Shown in pieces: positions 1 through 6,491 of a stretch of 9,115 bases of DNA. Under the pieces are notes generated by a model. That model did not search any database and was not told the DNA's origin. It saw nothing but the letters and a program-made list of their open reading frames with translations. Each line of letters starts with the position of its first letter. Within the stretch, counting starts at the first letter, position 1. The translations under genes were made by a program, and so were the position numbers. The stretch covers positions 1-9,115 of the forward strand of contig JAILBP010000235.1 in assembly GCA_024680835.1 (NCBI GenBank), read 5' to 3'. This DNA comes from RGIG6904 sp024680835. GTDB taxonomy: Bacteria > Bacillota > Clostridia > Lachnospirales > Lachnospiraceae.

Positions 1-1003
1 AAAGCCCAAAAAAGAAAAGAAAGACAAAGAGGAGATAACCTTTACGATCTCTGCAACGGGTGACTGCACATTCGGAAATGCGCAGGTTCATACATATGAG
101 AACTCTTTTTGCGAATACTATGACAAATACGGTGCGGATTATTTTATGCAGAATGTAAAGGACACATTCAGCGCCGATAATATGACGCTCGTCAATCTCG
201 AATGTGTTCTCACCAACTCTGACAGCATGGAGTCAAAGGACTTTAACCTCAGAGGATATCCGGAGTATACCGCCATAATGACCGGTTCTTCCATTGAGGC
301 TGTTTCACTTGGCAACAATCACACCTACGATTATGGAGAGGCGGGATTAAATGATACAATGAATGCCCTTAAGGAAGCGGGTATAGGTTACGCGTACAAG
401 AACACGGTGGCGACCTTTAAGACATCTGCCGGCATATTGATAGGTGTTGTCAGCGCGGGGCTGCAGAGTCAGACTATTGAGGCAGAGCAGTTTATCTACG
501 ACGGTATTGAAAAGCTTAAGAGTGACAAGGTTGATCTTATAATCGCCTGTGTTCACTGGGGCGTGGAAAAGGACTACTACGCCAATGATTATCAGGTGGA
601 AGTGGGACATATGATCATCGATGCCGGAGCAGATCTTGTAATAGGCAATCATCCCCATGTTCTGCAGGGAGTAGAGATCTATAACGGCAAGGTGATATGT
701 TACAGCCTCGGAAACTTCTGCTTCGGAGGAAATAAAAATCCTTCGGATAAGGATTCTGCCATTTTTCAGCAGACTTTCCATTTTGACAAGAACAAAAAAC
801 TTAAGTCAAAGATAGATGCGCAGTTTATACCGATATCGATCTCCGGATCGGATGACTACAACGATTTCTGCCCCGTACTGCTGAAAAAGAACAGCGACCG
901 GTATGCACAGGTTATCAGCAATCTCAATGATTATTGTGCGCCGATTTCAGACACTATGGTTGGCAACAGAGGAAAGATAAAACTTTCCACCGAGCCGGGC
1001 TGA
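1..1003 (+). CDS. CapA-family (PGA_cap) metallophosphoesterase-fold protein, 5'-truncated
   Basis: The gene enters from the left edge; the frame is open from base 2, giving 333 visible residues to the TGA at 1001-1003. The visible N-terminus is a Lys/Glu-rich linker, as expected just after a signal peptide or membrane anchor that would lie outside the window. Family motifs appear in order (visible residue numbers): GDCTFG at 20-25, NLE at 65-67, GNNH at 104-107, HWG at 185-187, GNHPHVLQG at 215-223 and SLGNFCFGG at 235-243. These are the metal-site and core motifs of the calcineurin-like CapA/PGA_cap fold. CapA proteins are linked to export or anchoring of poly-gamma-glutamate, but many clostridial members sit alone, without capB/capC, and have no proven substrate; no cap operon is visible here. 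I infer an extracytoplasmic wall- or polymer-associated role. An internal ATG at 146 exists, but the motifs upstream of it show that it is not the start. Confidence 0.93.
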   Translation, partial: KPKKEKKDKEEITFTISATGDCTFGNAQVHTYENSFCEYYDKYGADYFMQNVKDTFSADNMTLVNLECVLTNSDSMESKDFNLRGYPEYTAIMTGSSIEAVSLGNNHTYDYGEAGLNDTMNALKEAGIGYAYKNTVATFKTSAGILIGVVSAGLQSQTIEAEQFIYDGIEKLKSDKVDLIIACVHWGVEKDYYANDYQVEVGHMIIDAGADLVIGNHPHVLQGVEIYNGKVICYSLGNFCFGGNKNPSDKDSAIFQQTFHFDKNKKLKSKIDAQFIPISISGSDDYNDFCPVLLKKNSDRYAQVISNLNDYCAPISDTMVGNRGKIKLSTEPG

Positions 1004-1050
1004 TGTTTTTGGCAATTCTGTCAATGATGGAATAAAATTATATAACCTTA

Positions 1051-1086
1051 AAAACGGCATGCTTTTGCATGCCGTTTTTTATTTTT
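1051..1086 (+). terminator. Rho-independent terminator after the CapA-like gene
   Basis: A perfect 12-bp stem (1051-1062 with 1067-1078) closes a TTTT loop and runs into a T-rich tract (TTTT of the stem, TT, A, then six T). It lies 47 bases after the stop codon of the CapA-like gene and upstream of the -10 element of the next gene, so it separates the two transcription units. Confidence 0.93.
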
Positions 1087-1117
1087 TGCAACTTTTTATC
1101 ACAGAATAGTGTATAAT
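1086..1117 (+). promoter_or_regulatory. Probable sigma-A-type promoter for the 1035-residue protein gene
   Basis: A consensus -10 element TATAAT lies at 1112-1117. The best -35-like hexamer is TTGCAA at 1086-1091, but its 20-bp spacer is longer than the usual 16-18, so the -35 assignment is weak. Transcription would start near 1124, giving a leader of about 48 bases. The position directly behind a strong terminator and ahead of a good ribosome binding site supports a promoter here. Confidence 0.55.
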
Positions 1118-1157
1118 GATTATAGGAATGTAACAATCAGGTCGTAGTATGTTTTAC

Positions 1158-1165
1158 AAGGAGGG
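1158..1165 (+). promoter_or_regulatory. Ribosome binding site of the 1035-residue protein gene
   Basis: AAGGAGGG sits 6 bases before the ATG at 1172. It is a near-ideal Shine-Dalgarno sequence and fixes this start codon. Confidence 0.9.
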
Positions 1166-1171
1166 TTACTT

Positions 1172-4100
1172 ATGCCGGATTTTATAGATATGTTCATAGA
1201 ATTAAAAAAAGAAAAACAGGAGCATGATAAGCAGGCAAAACCGAATGCCGGCGCTGATTCGCGTGCCTTTTTTGATAACCTGGTAGAGGGGCGAAAAATC
1301 GACAGAAAGAACAAAAAGTACAGAAGTCTTTTGTCCAAGGTGGAGCTGTCAATTGATAGTATCGAGCAGTCCGTAAGAGCTTCTCAGGGTAAGGATGCTG
1401 AGAAGCTGATCGAGGGCGCCGGATCGGATACCTTTTTCAAAAAGGAGGTGATAAAACAGATAAAGCAAAATGAGCCTAAGCTTTTTGAGGAGTATTTCAC
1501 GAGGGAGACGGAAGATGAACAAAAGAATAAGATAAGATCGGAAATATCTGATGGACAAAAAGCGTCGGTCTTGAATACGCTGATCGGGGAGGGAAAGATT
1601 TCTCAAAAGTATATAGATAATGTCAAGATCAGAAACATTCAGCGTATACTGCTTGCAGAAAACAAAGATCCCGAGAAAGGCATTCTGTTTTTGACGGAAA
1701 TAAAAAAATATATTGATCCGAAGGTTTCGGAACAGATTGGTAAGGAGGCAGCGAATTATAAAGATGTTCTGGAACGGCCCGATAATGAGAAACTCGCAAG
1801 ACCTTATGAGGACAGGGTACAGGAGCTTAAGGATAATATCCCTCAGGGAATGGATGAGAAAAAAAAGGCCGAGTATCTTAAAGCACTCGATTTCGCGGTT
1901 TCTCATCTTACAGTTGTTGATGATGAGCTGCATAATGAGATGACATCGCGTGAACAGCAGGGAGTGCAGACAATAGAAGCAAGGCACAGTGAATGGATCG
2001 TAGAGAATAAGGGCGCTTCATTTAAAGGAGGAAAGTATAACGATCTGCATGAAAATATAAATTGCAGGGCTTCGAAATATGATATCGTAAAGGAAGACAA
2101 AAAAGAGATAAAGAAAGAATTGCTTGATGAGCGTGTGACTATGAGTGATTCCACCAAGAAGGGAATCCGTGCCATTATCCAAAAAATGGATGAGATGAAG
2201 CTGATGGATTACGGTGTGGAAAAAAACGGTGAGTCTTTATTTAAGGTGTACGGTTTCAACAAGCTGTTGAAAGAAAAGACAGATCTTGAGGAAGCTTTAA
2301 AAAACGGAGATCCCGATGCGATCATCAAGGCATCAAACGCCTATAAAAAAACATGGGAGGATTTACAGGAACTCTATAAGCTCGCAAAGGATCATTTGAG
2401 TAATGACGAGCTGTTTTTCCCGGGAAATATGGACAGTGTCAGAAACAGGTCCATCCCCTTTGAATTCACAGGTGATCTGATGAGGACGGCCCAGATCAAT
2501 GCGATCTTTTTGATGTATGCTACGGTTAAGCAGAATAATATGGATCTTGAGGCCTACCTGGAAAACCCCACGGGAAATCTGTATAAATCAACATTGGATT
2601 CAATTGAGAATGATTGCTTTGAGAAAGCCTGTCAGGGTCTGAATTTTGATGAAACACTGGATTTTTTGACTTTAAGCGGAAATTATGCCATGTTGAAACA
2701 ACAGTTCACCCTGAATCATATTTCCTACGGAATCAATCGCAGTTTATTGGGACCGTCTATGCTGGAAAAGAATCCGGATTTACGAGATGATAATATCGTG
2801 CTGGCTGATATCCTGGAAAAACAGCTAAACGTGGTACTAAACGGTCAGGAGGCCAAATATGGATTCCTTGAGAGCGGTATAAGCGGTAGATCAAATGTGC
2901 CCAAAGAACAGGAGAGGGAGAATGTGTATAAAACGCTGGAAAACCTTATGGTGGCAGCGGATAAAGACAGAAACCTTAATGCATGTCTCGGTGGAATGCC
3001 GGAGACGGATATGTATGGCAATATCATAGGAGAAAGCTTTGATGCGGATAAATATATCAATGAAGAGCACATGGATTATGACGGCATCATAGACAGGACG
3101 CAAAAGATTCATAATAAGTGTACTGTAGATCCGGAGGATTACCGGGGTGCAACAGGCATTAAGGGAGTAGGCAAGGATGAGTTTCTGGAGCTGGCTCAGA
3201 AAACGATTGGAAAGATTCTGGCTGTGCATGAGGCGGAGAGAGGCAATCCCGGTTATGACAAACTGGAACAGGAATTCCTTTCCCTGAGCAAAAAACTGTC
3301 GGAGAAGGCAGATCCTGCTCTTAAGGATCGCATGCAGAAGGCAGAGAAGGATTATATGGCCAGGTTTTCTCCTGAAATGGTGTCTCAGGATGTTTCGATG
3401 GATGATATTACGGCAGAAGGTGACAGGGCTCAGATAAATGTCCATTTTGGAAGTCGTAAATATGATGATGCCCTGAATAGTCTGAAGAACTTAAACAATG
3501 AGATCAAAGCATTTAAGGAAATGCCTAAAGATAAAGATTATGATGCGCAGAGAAAAGCTTTGGAGAGTATACAGAAAGGGATAGAGAAATCGGAAAGAGC
3601 AATAGATGCTTACATGGAGCGGAAAAGGAGGCAGGGAAAACTTGGTGACAAAGCCGATGAGAAGTCCAAGAAACGTATAGCAGTCATGAGAAAAGCCGCG
3701 GAATATCTCAAGAGGATAAGCCGGTTCGTTGATGACACAAATCTGATAATTGACAAAAAGGAAGTGGCTTCAAATAACAGTGCTTACGAGATCGATCAGA
3801 TAAAGGAAATGGAAAAGCTGGCTTCCGAATCAAAAGGGCTTGACAAGCTCGCGGCAGAAACAACGGCAAATGCCTACAGAGCTTTGCAGGACATAACCGA
3901 ACATAAAGGCCCGATGAACGAAAGAGATCAGAAGATAGTGAAGAATGCGTTTGCTGCAATTGCTTTCAGAGAGGCTTTGGCTAATGATATGAGAGATGTC
4001 TTTATAGAAAAGATTCCCGCGACACGTGCTGCATTAAAAAAACAGATCGAATCCATTGCATCTAACGAGGCTTTCTTGAATGAAATCAGTAAGCTTGACA

Positions 4101-4279
4101 GAGAAAAAGTGGCGGCATTGATGAATTCACCTGAGGAATTGAAAAAACTGGAAAAACAAGTCAGCAAGGCGATGAATCTGGACAGGGCAAAGCAGATGGA
4201 TAAAAAAGCTGAGAAAAAAGCAGAAAAAAAAGATAAAAAAATTGAGAATAAGAAGACTGTGGATCACGGTAAAAAATAG
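1172..4279 (+). CDS. Large charged, probably all-helical cytoplasmic protein of unknown function (1035 aa)
   Basis: I do not recognise this protein. It starts at an ATG with an excellent ribosome binding site and stays open for 1035 codons to a TAG, so it is certainly a gene. No signal peptide, membrane segment or sorting signal is visible; the longest hydrophobic run is short (about residues 442-452). Composition is dominated by Lys, Glu, Asp, Ala and Leu in patterns typical of long helices and coiled coils, with few Trp (275, 395) and five scattered Cys (298, 482, 487, 605, 650). The best globular candidate is roughly 415-620, richer in aromatic and hydrophobic residues. A basic helical segment lies near 805-850, and the C-terminus (1011-1035) has 12 Lys in 25 residues. 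The gene looks monocistronic: promoter and terminator on the left, terminator-type hairpin on the right. A role as scaffold, nucleic-acid-bound or effector-like protein would be guesswork. Base composition is more A-rich than the neighbours. Confidence 0.88.
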   Translation: MPDFIDMFIELKKEKQEHDKQAKPNAGADSRAFFDNLVEGRKIDRKNKKYRSLLSKVELSIDSIEQSVRASQGKDAEKLIEGAGSDTFFKKEVIKQIKQNEPKLFEEYFTRETEDEQKNKIRSEISDGQKASVLNTLIGEGKISQKYIDNVKIRNIQRILLAENKDPEKGILFLTEIKKYIDPKVSEQIGKEAANYKDVLERPDNEKLARPYEDRVQELKDNIPQGMDEKKKAEYLKALDFAVSHLTVVDDELHNEMTSREQQGVQTIEARHSEWIVENKGASFKGGKYNDLHENINCRASKYDIVKEDKKEIKKELLDERVTMSDSTKKGIRAIIQKMDEMKLMDYGVEKNGESLFKVYGFNKLLKEKTDLEEALKNGDPDAIIKASNAYKKTWEDLQELYKLAKDHLSNDELFFPGNMDSVRNRSIPFEFTGDLMRTAQINAIFLMYATVKQNNMDLEAYLENPTGNLYKSTLDSIENDCFEKACQGLNFDETLDFLTLSGNYAMLKQQFTLNHISYGINRSLLGPSMLEKNPDLRDDNIVLADILEKQLNVVLNGQEAKYGFLESGISGRSNVPKEQERENVYKTLENLMVAADKDRNLNACLGGMPETDMYGNIIGESFDADKYINEEHMDYDGIIDRTQKIHNKCTVDPEDYRGATGIKGVGKDEFLELAQKTIGKILAVHEAERGNPGYDKLEQEFLSLSKKLSEKADPALKDRMQKAEKDYMARFSPEMVSQDVSMDDITAEGDRAQINVHFGSRKYDDALNSLKNLNNEIKAFKEMPKDKDYDAQRKALESIQKGIEKSERAIDAYMERKRRQGKLGDKADEKSKKRIAVMRKAAEYLKRISRFVDDTNLIIDKKEVASNNSAYEIDQIKEMEKLASESKGLDKLAAETTANAYRALQDITEHKGPMNERDQKIVKNAFAAIAFREALANDMRDVFIEKIPATRAALKKQIESIASNEAFLNEISKLDREKVAALMNSPEELKKLEKQVSKAMNLDRAKQMDKKAEKKAEKKDKKIENKKTVDHGKK

Positions 4280-4301
4280 GACCGGTATAGGGACCGCCGG
4301 T
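4279..4301 (+). repeat. Short direct repeat with a small dyad upstream of the chemoreceptor promoter
   Basis: GGACCG occurs at 4279-4284 and again at 4291-4296, 12 bases apart. The stretch also holds the inverted pair ACCGG (4281-4285) and CCGGT (4297-4301). It begins at the stop codon of the preceding gene and ends 11 bases before the -35 element of the chemoreceptor promoter, so it could be a regulator site, but it is short and may be chance. Confidence 0.3.
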
Positions 4302-4312
4302 AAAATAATCTT

Positions 4313-4341
4313 TTGACGATGACAGGATATAATGTTATACT
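4313..4341 (+). promoter_or_regulatory. Sigma-A-type promoter with extended -10 for the chemoreceptor gene
   Basis: A -35 element TTGACG (4313-4318) is separated by exactly 17 bp from a -10 element TATACT (4336-4341). A TG at 4333-4334 forms the extended -10 (TGnTATACT). Transcription should start near 4348, inside the left arm of the hairpin at 4342-4369, giving a leader of about 115 bases before the ATG at 4465. Confidence 0.8.
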
Positions 4342-4375
4342 ATATGCAGGTGTGTTTTCACCTGCATATTTTTTT
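4342..4375 (+). terminator. Terminator-type hairpin overlapping the chemoreceptor transcription start
   Basis: An 11-bp perfect stem (4342-4352 with 4359-4369) closes a TGTTTT loop and is followed by seven T (4369-4375). In RNA read from the upstream 1035-residue gene it would be a complete Rho-independent terminator. RNA begun at the local promoter (start about 4348) would lack much of the left arm and keep only a stem of about 5 bp (AGGTG/CACCT), so it should mostly read through. Confidence 0.82.
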
Positions 4376-4453
4376 ACAAGGTTGGTTGTTATTCACAGTC
4401 GCCGGGGTTGATCATCAAAACCTGCCTGCTGGGAGAATTGTGGTATACATATT

Positions 4454-4460
4454 GGGAGGG
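4454..4460 (+). promoter_or_regulatory. Ribosome binding site that decides the chemoreceptor start
   Basis: GGGAGGG ends 4 bases before the ATG at 4465 (core GGAGG 5 bases before it). This favours the ATG at 4465 over an in-frame TTG at 4408, which would add a 19-residue extension unlike any receptor N-terminus and has no good Shine-Dalgarno sequence. Confidence 0.8.
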
Positions 4461-4464
4461 ACAT

Positions 4465-6357
4465 ATGGCGGAAGGTTTCAAGGGGATAAAAAAGCCTGAT
4501 CTGAAGAACATCAGGATGCCGGACATAAAAAGCTTAAAAAAACCGGACATGGGGAAGATAAAGCTTCCTGACATAAAAAAGCTGTTTAACGGCGGTAAAA
4601 GCGAAAACCATGTTACAAGACTGGACAAGATGAGTGTTTTCCGTATCAGTGTCAAAACGCTGTTACCCATTTTTTTGCTGGCTGTCGTCAGTATATATGC
4701 CAGTCTTTCATCGGTTATGCAGCTCAAGAAGATCCAGGAGCAGAGTTCAAAGGTTACCGCCGAGAGTATAGCAACCCTCGACAGGCTTGACCTGGCGATG
4801 GTGGATGTTTATAAGCTTCAGTGCAACATATATTCACACATTTCCACAGACGCTGAATCCGAGATGGCGACCTACAGGACCAGATCGGAGGAACTGTTTG
4901 AGGAGATCAATTCTGTCATGGAAGATTTCTTTGCTGTGATAGGAGCAGAGGATGATCCCACATTTAAGAGCACTGTCGAGAAAAAGTATAAAGATTACCA
5001 TGATGCTTTTTTCCTCACCATGGACATGAGCGATAAGGGCAAGAAATCCTGGGCGCTTCAGTCGATCCCGACTGCCATACAGGGCGCTGCCAATCAGCTG
5101 AGTGAACAGCTTACACTCATGAAGGAGCAGACATCCGACAACATAAATGCCAATATCGATTCGCAGTATCAGAGCTATCTCCGCAGCAGGGGAAAGACCA
5201 TTGTCATATTTATCATAACTCTGGTAGTCATCATAATAGCTATCCTGATAATACATTTCGGTATTACAAAGCCGCTGCGTCACAATACCAGAAAACTCAG
5301 ACGTATTGTAGGCGATATTCGTAACGGTAACGGAGATCTTACGGAGAGGCTTTACATCAGGACTACTGATGAGATTGGACTTCTGTTCTCGTACTTTAAC
5401 GTATTTATCGAGACATTGCAGGATATACTGCAAAAGATCGTGGATAATTCCAATAACTTAGGCGGCGTTGTGGACAATGTTTTCTCCAGCATCGCCACAG
5501 CCAACGGATCTGCCAATGACATATCGGAGTCCATGAGAAAACTATCCGACACCATGAATAATATCACAGGCACCACCGGCTCCGTTAATGACAGGATCAA
5601 CGATGCCAGCGGTCAGGTGGATGCTATTTCAGGTGAGACAAAAGCTCTGAATAACTACGCTTCAGAGATGGCTGATCGTGCTCTGAACATGGAAGAGGCA
5701 GCCATGGCCAACAAGACCAACACCTCCGAGATGATTCAGAGCATCGTGGAAAAACTGGAGACCGCTATCGAAGAAACAAAGAGTGTCAAGCAGGTAAATG
5801 ACCTGACGGAAGAGATATTGGAGGTTTCATCCCAAACCAACCTGTTGGCGCTGAACGCATCCATAGAGGCTGCAAGAGCCGGGGCAGCAGGCAGGGGCTT
5901 TTCTGTTGTTGCTGAGGAGATCCGTAATCTTGCGGATGTCACAAAAGCTACCGCAGGCAGGATACAGAATGTCAACTCACAGGTTATCGCTGCGGTGGAG
6001 GAGCTTGTCAGAACCTCGAGATCCGTTGTGGATTATCTCAATGAGACTATTATGCCGGATTATGATAATTTCGTTGCCATGGGCGAACAGTACAGGGATG
6101 ATGCCGTATATGTCAACACTACGATGGAAGGTTTCGAGAACCGCACTGATACTTTGATGTCCATGATGGAAGATGTGGCACGTTCGGTAAATGCCATAAC
6201 CGATGCCATCCGGGAGTCGGCAGAAGGTGTCAGCAATGCCACAGAGAATACTGCAAGTCTGGTTGTGGATATTGAGAATGTTGGAACCGAGATGGACAAC
6301 AACAAGCGTATAAGCGACCATCTCAAAGCAGAGGCGGACAGATTTTCAGTATTATAA
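4465..6357 (+). CDS. Methyl-accepting chemotaxis protein (transmembrane chemoreceptor, 630 aa)
   Basis: Membrane receptor that senses an extracellular cue and controls the CheA kinase through CheW. Order of parts: basic cytoplasmic N-terminus with four 8-residue repeats (9-40); TM1 about 65-85; helical extracellular sensor region about 86-244, resembling a four-helix-bundle (4HB_MCP-like) domain; TM2 about 245-265, very Ile/Val-rich; HAMP about 267-320 with the conserved Pro270 and the DLTERL...TTDEIG signature; then the long methyl-accepting coiled coil, whose tip at 457-473 reads QTNLLALNASIEAARAG followed by GRGFSVVAEEIRNLA. About 150 residues on each side of the tip form a symmetric hairpin. 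No C-terminal CheR-docking pentapeptide is seen; the protein ends DRFSVL. The ligand cannot be read from sequence. No other chemotaxis gene is in the window, so this is an orphan receptor locus with its own promoter, which implies a motile host or one with a chemosensory array. Confidence 0.96.
   Translation: MAEGFKGIKKPDLKNIRMPDIKSLKKPDMGKIKLPDIKKLFNGGKSENHVTRLDKMSVFRISVKTLLPIFLLAVVSIYASLSSVMQLKKIQEQSSKVTAESIATLDRLDLAMVDVYKLQCNIYSHISTDAESEMATYRTRSEELFEEINSVMEDFFAVIGAEDDPTFKSTVEKKYKDYHDAFFLTMDMSDKGKKSWALQSIPTAIQGAANQLSEQLTLMKEQTSDNINANIDSQYQSYLRSRGKTIVIFIITLVVIIIAILIIHFGITKPLRHNTRKLRRIVGDIRNGNGDLTERLYIRTTDEIGLLFSYFNVFIETLQDILQKIVDNSNNLGGVVDNVFSSIATANGSANDISESMRKLSDTMNNITGTTGSVNDRINDASGQVDAISGETKALNNYASEMADRALNMEEAAMANKTNTSEMIQSIVEKLETAIEETKSVKQVNDLTEEILEVSSQTNLLALNASIEAARAGAAGRGFSVVAEEIRNLADVTKATAGRIQNVNSQVIAAVEELVRTSRSVVDYLNETIMPDYDNFVAMGEQYRDDAVYVNTTMEGFENRTDTLMSMMEDVARSVNAITDAIRESAEGVSNATENTASLVVDIENVGTEMDNNKRISDHLKAEADRFSVL
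4489..4584 (+). repeat. Four tandem 24-base units encoding 8-residue [KR]xPD repeats
   Basis: Residues 9-40 of the chemoreceptor split exactly into KKPDLKNI, RMPDIKSL, KKPDMGKI and KLPDIKKL. Each unit has a basic residue first, PD at positions 3-4, Ile/Leu/Met at 5 and Ile/Leu at 8. The DNA units have diverged in codons (PD is cctgat, ccggac, ccggac, cctgac), so selection seems to act on the protein pattern rather than this being a recent slippage product. Confidence 0.9.
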
Positions 6358-6374
6358 AAAATGCAAAAAAATAC

Positions 6375-6403
6375 TTGTTAGAAGCGCCTAAAAATGGTAA
6401 TAT
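6375..6403 (+). promoter_or_regulatory. Promoter with extended -10 for the DHH phosphoesterase gene
   Basis: TTGTTA (6375-6380) and TAATAT (6398-6403) are 17 bp apart, and TG at 6395-6396 makes an extended -10 (TGnTAATAT). Start would be near 6410, leaving a leader of about 80 bases. No terminator is evident between the chemoreceptor stop at 6357 and this promoter, so some read-through is possible. Confidence 0.68.
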
Positions 6404-6474
6404 ATCTCTGTGTGCGGACAGGTGTATCTTTTCGCCACAGGATATATGAGTTTCACAAGAGTACGATAGTTGGA

Positions 6475-6483
6475 AAAGGAGGG
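6475..6483 (+). promoter_or_regulatory. Ribosome binding site supporting a GTG start
   Basis: AAAGGAGGG ends 8 bases before the GTG at 6492 and, with the family N-terminus RLVTRSDFDG, fixes that start. The flanks GGAAAA (6472-6477) and TTTTCC (6485-6490) are complementary, so the core of the site could sit in the loop of a weak hairpin. Confidence 0.82.
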
Positions 6484-6491
6484 TTTTTCCC

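Noticed and set aside
347..781. Antisense open frame of 144 codons inside the CapA-like gene
   Set aside because: It lies wholly opposite a gene with clear family motifs, its translation looks like no protein family, and there is no ribosome binding site. The other long antisense frames (for example 1349-1987, 2891-3445, 4834-5433, 7616-8206) are rejected for the same reason.
1117..1139. TGATT/AATCA inverted repeat around the predicted start of the 1035-residue gene transcript
   Set aside because: The arms are only 5 bp and 13 bases apart, which is too little to call an operator in AT-rich DNA.
1442..1452. Near-perfect Shine-Dalgarno sequence AAGGAGGTGAT inside the 1035-residue gene
   Set aside because: The next ATG (1470) is about 20 bases on, out of frame, and its reading frame stops after 21 codons. 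It is probably just codon use for Lys-Glu-Val, though it might cause ribosome pausing.
4301..4330. Possible motility sigma factor (SigD-type) promoter, TAAA followed by GGATAT
   Set aside because: The spacing is too long (18 bases) and the GCCGATAT core is only half matched, whereas a sigma-A-type promoter fits the same region well.
4328..4333. Consensus TATAAT as an alternative -10 of the chemoreceptor promoter
   Set aside because: It is only 9 bases from TTGACG. TATACT at 4336-4341 has the correct 17-bp spacing and an extended -10.
4408..4464. TTG start giving a 19-residue longer chemoreceptor
   Set aside because: There is no good Shine-Dalgarno sequence before it, and the ATG at 4465 has GGGAGGG directly upstream.
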